The notes: generated from the letters alone by a model not told the origin. 64,000 nucleotides of DNA from Cladocopium goreaui (GCA_947184155.2 CAMXCT020001713.1:1-64000), one strand, 5' to 3'; shown: positions 1 through 14,700, counted from the first letter of the stretch. Numbers and translations are program-made.

Positions 1-1621
1 CATTATATTTTGTCGTTTCCTTGTAGGAAACCATCCGGGTATAAATTAGAAAGCCAACATCTATAAACTCATCTTCCAGGTCCAAGGGCATGTTTCTTGC
101 GCAAAATACGGCTTTATCCCCCATTGTCGGTATATAAAGTGGAAACCGGAAACCCACTTTATAAGTGCAAAGGATGTCCACTTTATAGTAAGCTGTACGT
201 AGGGGGTTTTAATCCGTAATTTTTCCCTACGGAACACAGACCCTCGCTTAGACACGTACTTCCATCCAATTCACCCAACGATTCCTAATGGTAATTATTT
301 CCTATGTAATCAATATAAGGTAATTTTTTTTTTAAAACTATTATAATATAGTAATTCGGAAATTTAGCAATTAATGTTATTTTAAATAGTGTGTTTTTTG
401 GTTTTAATCAATATTATTTATATTTTAATGGTGTTTGGACCATATATTAATATAATATTAATATTATTTTATATTGGTATTTTCAAAACGCGAAAACTAG
501 TTCCAAAATTCCAGTATGTTTTCCTCGTCGCAGCAGCGGCTCACTGCAGGATCCGAGGTATCCTGACAAGGGAAAAATGGAGGAAAGAAATTGCAATATA
601 TATATATATGTACACACTCAATTTTCATGTCTAACCTGAATTCCAGTTGTTTAATGTTGTATATGTTGTATATATTATAATCAACCATATATATATATAT
701 GTTAATGTGAAATATAAACATTGATTATATAGTATATACATCACAATCATTCACTAACCTGAAAAGTGTGGCTATATTGGGACAATTCCCCCTACTAACC
801 AAACATGAACAAACATGGATAGGAAACACACACGTAAATCCAGGTGATCCCATGTCATAGAATGTTATAGATGTCGTAGATGTTATGGATGACGTACGTC
901 CACAGCGCCCCTTTGCCATCTTTGGCACAACGAGAACACACAGGAAATCCGCGAGGACAAAAAAAGGAATGTTGCATCGACATGGGTGAAACTTGGCAAT
1001 GATTTGGAAAGTTCCAAAGGAGAAACCGTCTGCAATCTACAAATGGTAGATTTTCCATGTTTTTGCACTTGGGGGTTGTTCTTAAATGGAACACGGACCA
1101 AAATCAAAGCTGTGGAATGCTATTCCCTTCAGGTTGCAAAACGGATGCACCAAGAAAAAAGAACGTAGGACCCAGTTTGTATGTATGTTTTGGAAAAACT
1201 CAGGAAAAATAAAGAAAAGGACCGGCTATCCATTTCATCCCATCAAGCAGCTTGCCGTCTAGACCTACTTCAATGCATCGAAGAGCGGTCCTTGCTCAAA
1301 ATCAGCTGAGAAATTTTGTGGCGCCAAAGGCCTCCAAGGCAATACAAGCAAAGCCTGGGAACTTGTGAGACTTTGTGCCCCCCTCGAAGCTGCAGACAGA
1401 AACGGACCAACTGTATCCAACTGTTACAAAACCTCTGAATCCACGCATTGGAGAGGGTTGGTCAAGTGAGACACATACAAGCTCACACAAGCACTTTCCG
1501 ATCCATCAGTCATGCCCCATCTGAATGGCTCACTACTTCGTGGGCAAACAACCCAGGAGACCTCCCTACGACATGGTGGGTGGGCAAACATCGGCAGATC
1601 TCAGCCTGGTCGCCCTGGCGT
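1..1621. other. 3' flank of the MAT gene, no gene recognised
   Basis: AT-rich at 300-720 with no convincing coding block on either strand; the short open frames overlap one another and match nothing recognised. One small hairpin is visible: TATAAAGTGG at 133-142 pairs with CCACTTTATA at 154-163 across an 11-base loop. A third copy of the CCACTTTATA half follows about 16 bases further on. No poly(A) signal could be assigned for the upstream MAT gene. Confidence 0.4.
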
Positions 1622-4600
1622 TTAGTCCACCCACTTGGTGAGGTAGTTGCTGCCCTTCAGGGCAGCAGCCACCTGGCAAGGTCCATTCACTGTCTTATGC
1701 TGTCTTACGTTTTCTAGTGTTGTTACATGTTGTTACAATATGTTACAATCTAGTGCTCTGTTTCTCAGGATTTTGGGATCTTGGTCGACGCAGGCAGAGT
1801 TTCTCAAAATGTCCTGGCCTGTTCGCTGCTCATGGATGCATACCTTGCAGGGTCAAAGAGTTCAACAAAGTTTTGCTGACAAAAAAACTAATTGAAATCC
1901 ACCACAGAATTTACTCCAAACCTTGGGGAGAACTCCCTGTGCCCTATGCCGCATGCCCCAAAAATCGGTTCCCATTTGGATCATGTCCGAGATCCCCAAG
2001 CACATCGGAAACCTTTCAAAAACAGCTGGGCCAAGAGGCTTCTTCAAGTCCTTGGCGTTCTCCCATTCGAAGAACTTGATGCCGTCCCTTTGGGGCTGGC
2101 AAATGGGAGACTTGACATCCGCTCTGGTGAAGTCTTCAAACACTCAGCTTATGTTCAACTCTTAATGCGGTTATTTGGGCTCCGAATTACAAAGAACTTA
2201 TTCATAAACATAAAAAAACACTTTACACTTATCTAATATTATTTACATATTTACGTTGATCTTGTGAGACTGAAGTCAGCGAGTCATGTAGATTCTTGGT
2301 TATTGGAAAATGGAGCCCCGCTTTCCAGATTGGTGGGAAAATTGGAGCACGGAACCCCAAACATGGCCGACCTGATACAACCTCAAACGGTTCCAATGAA
2401 GAATATGTAGATCCAATGAAGTAAAGAAAATGTGTTCCAAATCCCCTGCCGCCGAGCATCTTGGTCACGGCTTCCCTGCCGAAGTGGCAGTAGGCCGCGG
2501 TCTCCTCAGCACGGTTTGGGAGTGCTTTGCTTCTGGTATCATGTGAGCAAAGTCTGCAAATTGATCAAATGAATTCAATAAGATCAAACCACGATGAACT
2601 CTATCGCTGCATTCTTTAATCATGCACGATCCAAGATAGTTACACTAGGTGGGAAGCAAACTTTCAAATGGAGCAGCCCTTGGGTGCTGTTATCCGTTGT
2701 CAAAGCCTCCCTGCCGCTGCACCGCACAACAGGTCTCCTGGTACTTTGGTTCCCGAAGGGCCAGGGACGCGGCGATGGCACCGGGACGGCAGTCGAACTC
2801 AATCCTTGATGTGTTGGATCATGTTTTGATATGTTTGCTTTTTGGGGCCCTGTTCAACTACAGTCTAGAGGTTCCAAGATTCATTTCATGGTGCAAACAT
2901 GGTGCAATGGGCCACTTGAGTCCAACGTAGTGTCCCGTCATCTTCCCACATGACCTTGTCCGAACATGTGGTACTTCAAAATCCATTGGTTGTCATCACT
3001 TTTCCCATCGAAGCAAACTTGGGGGCGTATGGTTTCCACATCTTTCCGCCGAGTTTCTTCAAGACGTTGGTGATGTCATCCACCGTCAGCTGGCCCTTCT
3101 CGCTGCCATAAGCCTCTACCTCCGTTGGGAAGGCGGGTCCGGCTTCACACTCTGATACGTAGATGTGCATCATATCTGGGAAATGCATTGTAACTCAATA
3201 TCTAGGTGAACTTGGGATATTTATGGATATTCATGGATATTCTATAAATAGGTTCAAAATGGTTCAAACATGGTTACTACAGTAAAGTACTAGTTATTAT
3301 AAATAACTTATAATAACTTATTTGCAAGTTTGGGATTCATTTCCAAGTGTGTCTCAATGGATGTCCATTTCCGCATTCCACAACTCACTGTCACCAGTGT
3401 CACCAGGGCTCCCCACGAAGAGAGACAAGGGCTTGGCGACGCCGATCGCATAGGACAGCTGCCTCGGCTCCACCACAAGGCGTCTGGTCTCAGCAGGAAG
3501 AATGCGAGCAAAATCCGAAAATCCACATGCCACAAACTCACTGCTCCTTGCTGCCTGGCTGCACCAAACACCTGGCTGCCAAACCAGAAGACACCACGGA
3601 CTTGGCCTCGGGCCACGGGTTTGGGTCGACCTATGGGCTCGTATGGTTACTATAGACTATAGGCTGAAAAAGGAGTCATGACTGGGCAGAACACATTGCC
3701 CGAATAAATCAAACATCGGCATTGTTTGCATGATTTCCACCTTCCAGCGACAGGATTTCATCTGCCCCAATTTCAGACCCTGGCCATCTGTCGGCAAATG
3801 TATGCTGCGGAGCGATCCACCTGCAGCAACTGTGAAAATGTGCGAATCCCATGCCATCTCTGAACCATTGGCCGAAGCATTGAACCTTCGACCCTCACTG
3901 CTCTTTGAACATGACTTGTTCAAAGGTCAGCGGCAGAGGATTTTACATATAATGCTGAATTATGCTTCCCATATCTTCACAATTCAGCAAAGGAAGAGTA
4001 CACAGCCAGTAGCTTGGAACAAAGTTTATATGCCTTTTCTGGTGACCCGTGTTGCTACATGTTGCTACTCTGTACCTTGGTCTCTTAAAGCTTTGGGTAC
4101 CCCTTCTCACCACTGGTTTCCCAACAAAAATGAGCAACTTAGGTAGTCTGGGGTTCCCCAATGACTCAGCAAACCCTCATATTATCCGAATATGTGTGTG
4201 TGTATGAGTTGTTTACACATTGCTTGCTAATCAAACATTGCTTGCTGGAAAAAATCACCCATTTATTTCGATTCTCCCATTAAAATGCACATTTATAGTG
4301 GATTTCCCAGCAAGCCACGTTTAACTGCCAAAGTTATAAACTCATGATCCCATGAATATTTAGTTCTATCACCATTAACATATATTTATTTATTATCTAT
4401 ATATATATATATCCCCATTGTACCACCATGTTTGGTTGCTAAATCACCATGTTTCAAGGTGAACATGCCAATTTTTCTTGTTGATGAAACTCTCTACAAT
4501 GTGGGGCCCCCTAGATAGCTAAGTTGGTTTAGCACATTTTAAAACTACAATAAGTATTGTTTATGATGGTAAATGGTGCTTAGAAGTAAAATATTCATGG

Positions 4601-4842
4601 GGTTTATAAAGCAACTTACGACTGGGGGGGCCCGCATAAGCAAACAGCCAATATAAAGCCATGAAAACAATTATAACTATAACTATAGTTCCAAGATGTT
4701 CCAAGTACCACAATTCGTAGCAACCCATTGAAATTCTTCATGCCGAACCCCCTTTGGGGCGGTCGGCACCTTGGTGGGATCCTTGCCACTGAAGGCGCCG
4801 CCACCGTGGGCTCCCCAGCCGCCGTAGGTGTCGATGATGATC
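1622..4842 (-). CDS. MAT: MAT exons 16-24 (C-terminal third)
   Basis: Exons are 4770-4842, 3785-3820 (12 codons), 3572-3606 ([11 protein letters not shown]), 3417-3483, 3058-3119 ([20 protein letters not shown]), 2738-2804, 2461-2504, 2043-2087 and 1622-1672. Exon 16 carries the glycine-rich [10 protein letters not shown] loop. Donors are GT for exons 16, 18 and 19, GC for exon 17, and GA for exons 20, 21 and 22. The last exon reads [16 protein letters not shown] then stop. Its join to exon 23 does not fit a GT/GC/GA donor in phase, so either another small exon lies between 1673 and 2042 or the true donor differs. The exon 18 acceptor is the only recognised one followed by A rather than G. 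Confidence 0.86.
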
Positions 4843-7204
4843 CTTGGCGCCGCCATGTTGGAGTGGTTATAACATGGGTATAACATGGTATGACCATATT
4901 TTATGGTAGATATAAAGAAGCAGTTGGGGTGGTATAATCCAACGTGTAGTCAAGTTTCTTTTGGGATAAACATGGATATACTCCCTGTGACATCCTATGA
5001 CTATGGTCCTATGACCACATATTCGTGGAACTGCACCAAGTAGCTTGAGGTAGCTGCTAACTAACGTGTGAATCACAGGCGACTGGAGGGATCCAAAGAA
5101 TTTCTGGTTTCATTGGTTTATGACCTGATTTTTTTACATGCGTCTCTTTGACCATCAAACATAAGAGCTTTGGGCATCAAACTGTAAACCATGAACAAAT
5201 GGAACAATGAATGGATCGATTGGTTTAAGATGGTTTAAGGGAAAATCTACAAGGAAACCATGGTTTGTTCCCAAATATGATGGTTTTGCACCCAAAGATG
5301 AGGGTTTCCGGCAACACTTTCCTTGGACCTGAAAAACAGTTGGGTGATTGATGATTTATCAGAATCACCAGGTGGTTGAAGGTCAAAGTACAATGTTCAC
5401 AGTAGCAAATTTCAACTAAACTTCAACTATACAACCTAAAAACAGGACCTATTTACGGAGAAGTTTGCATGCTGTCTACATGTATTACAATCTAAGTGGA
5501 TATGTGCGCATTTGGCGAGGCGACAGGTTTGAAAAACAGGTGGTCTGGTATGGTCTGGTGGTGGGACCTGGGACTGACAATTTGGATAATAAATGGATAT
5601 ATCCGCCGACCTCGGCAGACGCAAGGGGGAGCGCGCCAGGGAATAAGACAAGCAAAGACAAGCAAGTTTAGCCGCACTAGCAGCAAGAGCAGCGGCAGCA
5701 GCAGCGGCAGCAGCAGCGGCAGCAGCAGCAGCAGAAGCGATAGCATGCTGCTGAGTTTTTGTGCACCAACTTCCCGGAACTCTTGTGGGTCGGCCATGTA
5801 GGAATGCATGGCAGCAGCAGGCAGCAGCAGGCAGCAGCAGGCAGCAGCAGACACCAGCAGAGGCAGCAGCAGGCAGCAGCAAGCAGCAGCAGGCAGCGGC
5901 AGGCAGCGGCAAAGCAGCAGCACCACAGCAGCAGCAGCAGCCACCAGCAGCAGCACCAGCAGCAGGCAGCAGCAGGGAGCAGCAGGCAGGCAGCAGCAGG
6001 CAGCAGCAGGTAGCAGCAGGCAGCAGCAGGCAGCAGCAGGCAGCGGCAGGCAGCGGCAGGCAGCGGCAAAGTTGCAATTTTATTTATATAGTAGGGTTTC
6101 AGAAGTGACGTTAGGCCCTTTTTTGGGGTTCCTTTGCTACGTTTTGGGTACGAAATTAGGTGGTGCTTTGCTGTTCGGATGTGCAGCAAGGAGCAGCAGG
6201 CAGGCAGCAGCAGGCAGCAGCAGGTAGCAGCAGGCAGCAGCAGGCAGCAGCAGGCAGCAGCAGACACCAGCAGAGGCAGCAGCAGGCAGCAGCAGGCAGC
6301 GGCAGGCAGCGGCCGGCAGCGGCAAAGTTGCAATTTTAAGTAGGGTTTCAGAAGTGACGTTAGGCCCTTTTTTGGGGTTCCTTTGCTACGTTTTGGGTAC
6401 GAAATTAGGTGGTGTTTTGCTGTTTCGGATGTGTTTCGAAAAGGGTGTCTGGCTGTTTGTTTCTTGCTTTCGAGGCTGTTTGATTGCAGCAGCACCACAG
6501 CAGCACCACAGTAGCAGCAGCAGCAGCCACCAGCAGCAGCACCAGCAGCAGGCAGCAGCAGGGAGCAGCAGGCAGGCAGCCGCAGGCAGCCGCAGGCAGC
6601 CGCAGGCAGCTGCAGGCAGCAGCAGGCAGCAGCAGGCAGCAGCAGACACCAGCAGAGGCAGCAGCAGGCAGCGGCACAGCAGACACCAGCAGAGGCAGCA
6701 GCAGGCAGCAGCAAGCAGCAGCAGGCAGCGGCAGGCAGCGGCAGGCAGCGGCAAAGTTGCAATTTTATAGTAGGGTTTCAGAAGTGACGTTAGGCCCTTT
6801 TTTGGGGTTCCTTTGCTACGTTTTGGGCACGAAATTAGGTGGTGTTTTGCTGTTTCGGATGTGTTTCGAAAAGGGTGTCTGGCTGTTTGTTTCTTGCTTT
6901 GGAGGCTGTTTGATTGCAGCAGCACCACAGCAGCAGCAGCAGCCACCAGCAGCAGCACCAGCAGCAGGCAGCAGCAAGGAGCAGCAGGCAGGCAGCAGCA
7001 GGCAGCAGCAGGTAGCAGCAGGCAGCAGCAGGCAGCAGCAGCAGAGGCAGCAGCAGGCAGCAGCAGGCAGCGGCAGACAGCGGCAAAGTTACAATTTTAT
7101 TTATAGTAGGGTTTCAGAAGTGACGTTAGGCCCTTTTTTGGGGTTCCTTTGCTACGTTTTGGGTACGAAATTAGGTGGTGTTTTGCTGTTTCGGATGTGC
7201 AGCA

Positions 7205-7251
<47 letters not shown>

Positions 7252-8676
7252 CAGCAGGCAACAGCAGCAGGCAGCAGGCAGCAGGCAGGCAGCAGCATGT
7301 GTTTCAAGGCAGCAGCTGGCTGCGGTGGCAGCAGGCAGCAGCAGCAGGCAGCGGCAGGCAGCGGCAAAGTTGCAATTTTATAGTAGGGTTTCAGAAGTGA
7401 CGTTAGGCCCTTTTTTGGGGTTCCTTTGCTACGTTTTGGGCACGAAATTAGGTGGTGTTTTGCTGTTTCGGATGTGTTTCGAAAAGGGTGTCTGGCTGTT
7501 TGTTTCTTGCTTTGGAGGCTGTTTGATTGCAGCAGCACCACAGCAGCAGCAGCAGCACCAGCAGCAGCACCAGCAGCAGGCAGCAGCAAGGAGCAGCAGG
7601 CAGGCAGCAGCAGGCAGCAGCAGGCAGCTGCAGCAGCAGGCAGCAGCAGGCAGCAGCAGGGCAGCAGCAGGCAGCAGCAGACACCAGCAGACACCAGCAG
7701 AGGCAGCAGCAGGCAGGCAGCGGCAGGCAGCGGCAGGCAGCGGCAAAGTTGCAATTTTATAGTAGGGTTTCAGAAGTGACGTTAGGCCCTTTTTTGGGGT
7801 TCCTTTGCTACGTTTTGGGCACGAAATTAGGTGGTGTTTTGCTGTTTCGGATGTGTTTCGAAAAGGGTGTCTGGCTGTTTGTTTCTTGCTTTGGAGGCTG
7901 TTTGATTGCAGCAGCACCACAGCAGCAGCAGCAGCCACCAGCAGCAGCACCAGCAGCAGGCAGCAGCAGGGAGCAGCAGGCAGGCAGCAGCAGGCAGCAG
8001 GGTTGCAGAAGTGACGTTAGGCCTTTTTTTGGGGTTCCTTTGCTACGTTTTGGGTACGAAATTAGGTGGTGTTTTGCTGTTTCGGATGTGTTTCGAAAAG
8101 GGTGTCTGGCTGTTTGTGGCAGCAGCAAGCAGCAGCAGGCAGCGGCAGGCAGCGGCAAAGTTGCAATTTTATAGTAGGGTTTCCGAAGTGACGTTAGGCC
8201 CTTTTTTGGGGTTCCTTTGCTACGTTTTGGGCATGAAATTTGGTGGTGTTTTGCTGTTTCGGATGTGTTTCGAAAAGGGTGTCTGGCTGTTTGTTTCTTG
8301 CTTTGGAGGCTGTTTGATTGCAGCAGCACCACAGCAGCAGCAGCAGCCACCAGCAGCAGCACCAGCAGCAGGCAGCAGCAAGGAGCAGCAGGCAGGCAGC
8401 AGCAGGCAGCAGCAGGTAGCAGCAGGCAGCAGCAGGCAGCAGCAGGCACAGCAGGCAGCAGCAGGCAGCAGCAGGCAGCGGCAGGCAGCGGCAGGCAGTT
8501 GCAATTTTATTTATAGTAGGGTTTCAGAAGTGACGTTAGGCCCTTTTTTGGGGTTCCTTTGCTACGTTTTGGGTACGAAATTAGGTGGTGTTTTGCTGTT
8601 TCGGATGTGTTTCGAAAAGGGTGTCTGGCTGTTTGTTTCTTGCTTTGGAGGCTGTTTGATTGCAGCAGCACCACAG

Positions 8677-8714
<38 letters not shown>

Positions 8715-11700
8715 ACCAGCAGCAGCACCAGCAGGAGGCAGCAGCAGGGAGCGGCAGGCAGCGGCAGGCAGCGGCAAAGTTTCAATTTTACAGTATGGTT
8801 TCAGAAGTGACATTAGGTCCTTTTTTGGGGTTACTTTGCTACGTTTTGGACACGAAATTAGGTGGTGTTTTGCTGTTCCGGATGTGTTTCGAAAAGGGTG
8901 TCTGTTAACATTTACTCTTTATCTAAACTACTCCAAGATCGACAAAACATGATGCTGGCTAGTTGAGTCCCTAAAGTAGCTAAAGGCTGGAAACTATCAA
9001 CCAATTGTCAAAAAAAACTCAGACCATCATCTGATATATGATATAACTGTCATATAACCACATGACCATTCTTCCGGGGTCGGCGGCAGGGGCGGCAGCC
9101 CTTAATAATACTGTATATCGGTATGGTGACTGACAATTGGATAACCACCCAAAAAAAAAACAGATTCGTGCCACAATCACGAGAAAAAATGACCAGCACC
9201 CGCGCTCTCTCCGGAGCCAAGGCGCTTGCGGCCTGTGAGGCCAGCGTCACCCTGAGGGCCACCGATGATGAACTTGCCTGAGGGGTTGATGTGCAAATGC
9301 CTCAGCGACCCGACGGATACTCCCTCCATGAAGCCAGTCTTTGCACTGTAAAAAACGGTGCTCGTCTTGCTGGTTAGCAGGGAATGGGGGAATGGGATGA
9401 TTGATGATTGTTCATTGTGGGTCATCCCCTCATTCCCTACCGAGCACCAGAAAGTCATGGTGGGATCTACTTGGCTCTTGGAGATATGGGAAACTCAAGA
9501 GTTCCACTCCTTGATGCTCATCTATAGCGAAACACTTGGATAAAGATTTGGAGACGCCACACACTTCCAAGGCAGTCTACTTTCAATACTGGAATACGCC
9601 TACTTAGACCCTCCCAGAATACTGGGTGTATTATACGGTGTATTCTCTCCCCTTTTTTCATCATTTTTCAAAACACTTGGAGGGTCTAACCGAAGGAAGT
9701 TTAGAAGTCAAACTTCCGACAATATGGACAGATGAAAAAGCATAGGTGGGAAGAGTAAGAGAAGAGAAGGGCAGAAGAGAGAAGATCAGGGAAGAGAAAG
9801 AGTCAGAACAAAGAAGATGCAGGTGCGGGAAAAGGTAGAGAAGTTGCGATCCACTGTGTTTTGCCAATGATGTGTGGCTCTGGAGGGTCGAAAGGTAGGC
9901 TCGCTAAAGCGGCGGGTGCGGAGCCATCTAGCCAGATGAGAGATGAAAAAATTGCACGCCGTTGTGGCGCGAATCACATTTGCAAGTGAAAAAGCTGAAA
10001 ACACCTCACATTCGGAGCACTTTTGGAAGTTGTGATGTCGAAAAAGTGCACGCCATTGTGGCGCGGATCACATTTGGAAGTCAAAATGTACAAAGCACAC
10101 CATTCTCGGACCATTTTTGGAAGTTGAGATGTCGAAAAAGTGCACGCCGTTGTGGCGCGAAGCACATTTCGAAGTGAAAATGTACAAAACACACCATTCT
10201 CGGACAACTTTTGGAAGTTGAGATGTCCAAAAAGTGCACGCCGTTGTGGCGCGAAGCACATTTCAAAATGTACAAAACACCACATGCTCGCGCCACTCTT
10301 GGACGTTGCAGTGTCGTTTTGCGTGGCAGGCGCAAGGGATTGTGCACCTTGCCAAAAGTGAGTTAAAATGTGAGGGTTTGTAGCATTTTCAAAAGCGTTG
10401 GCAGGCGTGGGACACTTGAAGAGGATCTGCAAAGATACAATTTTTCCGTGGCAGGCACAATACAAGAGACATGTTCATCAGAGCTGTTAGGAGGTCCGGG
10501 CGCTGATTTCCTGAGAGGGGTTGCATTTTGGAGCCTCAGATTTTCAGTTTTGCTGATATGATTTTGCGTGACAGGTGCAGCACTTCGTACAACCTGGCAT
10601 CACTTTTTCGTGGCAGGCGCAGTACTTTAGAGACATGGGCTGGAAAAATCGCAAAACGCATTGGCAGGAGGCCGTCAGCTCTGCACTCAATTTTCCATTA
10701 TTGAAGGAAGTCTCGCAGAATTGCTTCGTTTTTGATGTTGCCAACTTCAAAAATTGAGGAAGTCTCGCAGAAATAGCTTCGTTTTTGACGTTATCTAGTT
10801 CAAAAGTTGAGGAAAGTCTCGCAGAATAGCTTTGTTTTCAAGCTTGCAGATAGACACATGATAGATATAGACAACTACAACTACAACTACCACTCTACAC
10901 TACACTACTATTACAACTACAAATGCAAATATACTATGTCACATTACACAACACTAATTACACTACACTAATTACATCTAATTACATCTAATTACACTAC
11001 GCTACACTAATTACACTACAACTACAACAACTACTACCACAGCTACAACTACAATTACAACGACACTACATTAGAAAGGGATTGTGGTAGAGCGATGTCC
11101 TTCATGATTAAGTTGTAGAAGTTACACCACAACTAAAAACCGGTTCTATTCGCACTGTTTCGCTTCTCTGCAAATGTTAACTGCTTGCTGTCGAACTGTC
11201 TAGGCGGAAAGATGAAGAACCAGATAGATGGATGGGTGAAATGCTTCGGTACTTAAATGGATACAATGGATAGCTGGATGAGCAGGTAGACAACTAGAAA
11301 GATGGATAGACCGACAAACAAGTGGAAAGACACACAGATATACAAGGAAATGGATGATCTGGAAAGGGAAAAATAGAAAGATAGATAGACAGATGGACGC
11401 ATAGACAGGCAGTTTGATCGATAGACGATTGCATAGACAGAGAGAGAGAGAGAGAGAGCTAAGCAAATAGATGGAAAGACAGATAGATGGATAGGTAGAT
11501 AGACAGATAGATAAGCAAACAGACATTTAGAAGCGTAGATAGATGGATAGAGAGAGAGATAAATAGACAGATAAGCAGATAGACAGACAAATGGATGGAT
11601 AGATAAATAGCTCGACATTTCAACCACCTTTCGGTCCATCAGTGGATTCGCTCTGCCATCCGTGATTCACAACAACCCACCTCTCCTATAGGTTTCCTAT

Positions 11701-14700
11701 TTTTGAAACTTCCGCCACCGCCTTGTGCGGTACTACTGGTACATAATTAAATACTTCATGCAGCTGTGCCCCATGACCATCTTGCCAAGGTACGTGTGGC
11801 TGCCATACAGCGTCAAGGCCTCATCCCAGAGGCTAAGTGTAAAGCGTTAAACCCGCGGTTTCTGAAGCATCAATATGCTAAATATATCGAAAAAGCATAT
11901 AATACATCAATCCGTAAGGCCTAATTCGGCAATGCAACTGCCACCTCTCATCCGGTGTTCATCAGTTTGAGCGCCACTATTCTTCATATTGGGCTCCTTG
12001 TCTGTGCTGGGTATACTATGGTAGATGGAGATAAACTGAGAAGTGTTCCGTCCTAACTCACAACATCATCGACGCCAGCTGCCGTTTGCCAAGGAGCAGG
12101 TTTGCCGCTCTTAAGCTTGATCTCCTGCACAACATATCTGGAAAGCTCAGATTGCAACCTGCAATATCCCTCCGGTATCCCTCCAGTAATGCTGTCCTTG
12201 GGTTACTCCTTCCTGAACCGTGCAAGGTACCAAGTCTGAACTGCCACTTTAAGCATCTTGAGACTGCAGTGCCTTGATGTTGGCAGAAATGTTTGAACTA
12301 ATATGTCAGCTTGATGAGTCTCAAACTTGGAAAACATGTGAGGTGCTGTGAAGTTCATATCACTCAGGCGAGCAATGGTGAGTACTGACTCACGTCAAGT
12401 CCTCCAAGGTGCGTTTGATCACCTTCTCCTCGATCTCCTTGCCGCGTCGATGGTAGATGATCACGGATCCCTGCTGAAACAATTCTGGCACTTTTTCTTG
12501 CAAGTTTTCACTTTAATTTTGGGCCATTAAGCTATGATTTGGTCTCCAGCAGCCTCAACGTGCTCGCATCTCATGTGGCTGCTTCAGAGCATCAGCAGTT
12601 GAGAAAAAAATGCTAATCCAGTGGGTCCTGACTTCAAAACGCGGTTTTGGACTGTCATATACCTTGCACTGTCAGCCATGGACTGTCAAAATCCAGGATG
12701 GAAGGCTGGGGTCCTTGTTCATGTCAGCCATGCTAGGAGCAGTCATCTCTGGGCCCTTGTAGCCAGCGCACTCCTGCCACCAACAAACAGTCAAGTCCTT
12801 GTCTGGCTGCGACAACAAATCGTGAACTATACCGCTATCACAATTACCACAACCACCTCAAACACCCCCACCCCAACCCCCACCACCACCACCACCACCA
12901 CCACAACCACCACAACCACCCCCACCACCACAAACACGGTCACCACGACGTCATCCCTACTAAATCGGCACCTTGCTTCGAACCGCCTTCAAAGGCTCTG
13001 CATGCTGCGTGGAGATGACCACCGTGTGGATCTTCTGGGGTTCCACGGAGCCATCCTCCTTGCCCACGTACCTTGGCGTAGGATCTCAGATTCGTTTTGG
13101 ATCTATGCTGCGCACCAAGATGACCCAAGAGATTCCTACATTCCTACATCCTATCAATGGCAATTTCAGTCAATGGTACAGTACATTTATTTTAAAGTCC
13201 TAAAGTTCTAACTGATCCTAGATCATTCTAATATCTGAGCCTGACCCACACATGGCAACCTCTCAAGAAAGGTGCTCGATGGTGACCTGCGTCTTGCCAT
13301 CCGGGCGCAGCCACCACAACTCGCCGCTCTTGCGGACATCGGTGAGCCTCGGTTTGCCACATGCGTGCGGTGCTCCAAAGGTCTGTTGAGAGGATTGGAT
13401 TTTGAGACCAAGATCCTGATCCTAGATGAACTATTCGCTGAAATTGGTAGCACCACTGTGGCACCACTCACAATCTATGCTTGATATTGTTTGATGACAT
13501 TTGATGCAGATCTATTCCTAGTAGATTAGATATTTCATGTTATTTCCTGATGCTCCAAACATTGCCCTGATCTCTCTATCCTTTGCCCAGAAGCTTCTTG
13601 CCCAATCGGGTGGCAATGGAATGAGTCAGGGGCATGCAATCCTTGGTGCGAATGGTGTTTGGCGAGGATGCAATGGGGACATGCCCAAGCATGAGGGGTC
13701 GCCCCAAACACACCGGATCACCTGATCACCTTTCATGTTTTTTCCTGGCATGGAGCCAGTTCATCCTATTTCATGGATCCTTTTAAGCAAGCTTAGAGTT
13801 GAGGCAAAAAAACGCAGATCTTCCAGTTTGCACCACCAAGGATCAGAGGTCTCATCGCTGGCATAGCCGAACCTCATTGCATCGCCAATGTTGGGATAGC
13901 AGGAAAACATCATGAATTCCTGAAGATGGCGAACACTTCCAGAGTTTCGAAGAGAAAAACCAGAGCTTCCCTTGATCAGTTCCGAGGCACATGATGCCCT
14001 GGTCTCCAGCACCCACATCCATCTCATCCTGGCAGGCCGTGTCAGGAAATGTCAGGATTTCAATGGATTTCTACTCTCCGTCCGGCAATTAACTACCCAA
14101 ACAACATAAAACAGTCATTGGTCCATGGTGACTGTGTGAGACTTGAGACCAGGCCCAATGCAATCCGCAGCTAGTGGGCAGAGAGTGGCAATCCATGAAA
14201 TTCTGCCAGGGTTTTCCCATGGAAAACGGGTGCCTTCTCACCTACTTTTAGATGCCTCTTATTTCGTCTAAGTTGCAGCAAGTTCGACAACGTTTGACCC
14301 ATTATCCACAAGGAAGCTACATTTGGGTTTGTGTGAAAACTTGGGATATCCAAAACTGGCAATTTAAAAGGCACAATGATGATTCACCAGTGGATTTGGA
14401 GTTTTTCCCCAAACAAATCCAAGAGAGAAGGCCCCCCAAGGCAGGCCTTGCCCACGTGCACGCCGCCCGCGATGTCAGGGCTCTGCTTGTTGATACCTTG
14501 GGTCATTGAAGGGGAAGCTGGTGTGCGACTCTCTGATGTCCATGTGGAGGTTTCCTAAATGGGGGGTAGCCTCCAACCATCCAAAATTAGACTGTTTTAG
14601 TCTTGAAACCTATGGTTTTGGGGATCCCCCAAGATAAGAGAACCCCCAATGTCACTCTTCTGAAAGTCTGAAAGTCCCGGAAGATATTCGCAACACGCCC

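Noticed and set aside
2976..3188. The 70-codon minus-strand open frame as a small independent gene
   Set aside because: Its core [20 protein letters not shown] is MAT exon 20. The rest of the frame is read-through into introns.
5677..8952. Long open frames on both strands of the CAG array (up to about 360 codons) as glutamine-rich protein genes
   Set aside because: All frames are open because units are mostly multiples of three. The array lies between two MAT exons, and the translations are low-complexity on both strands.
11200..11640. Cys/Ile/Leu/Ser-rich membrane protein on the minus strand
   Set aside because: It is a translation of GATA/GACA tetranucleotide repeats inside a MAT intron.
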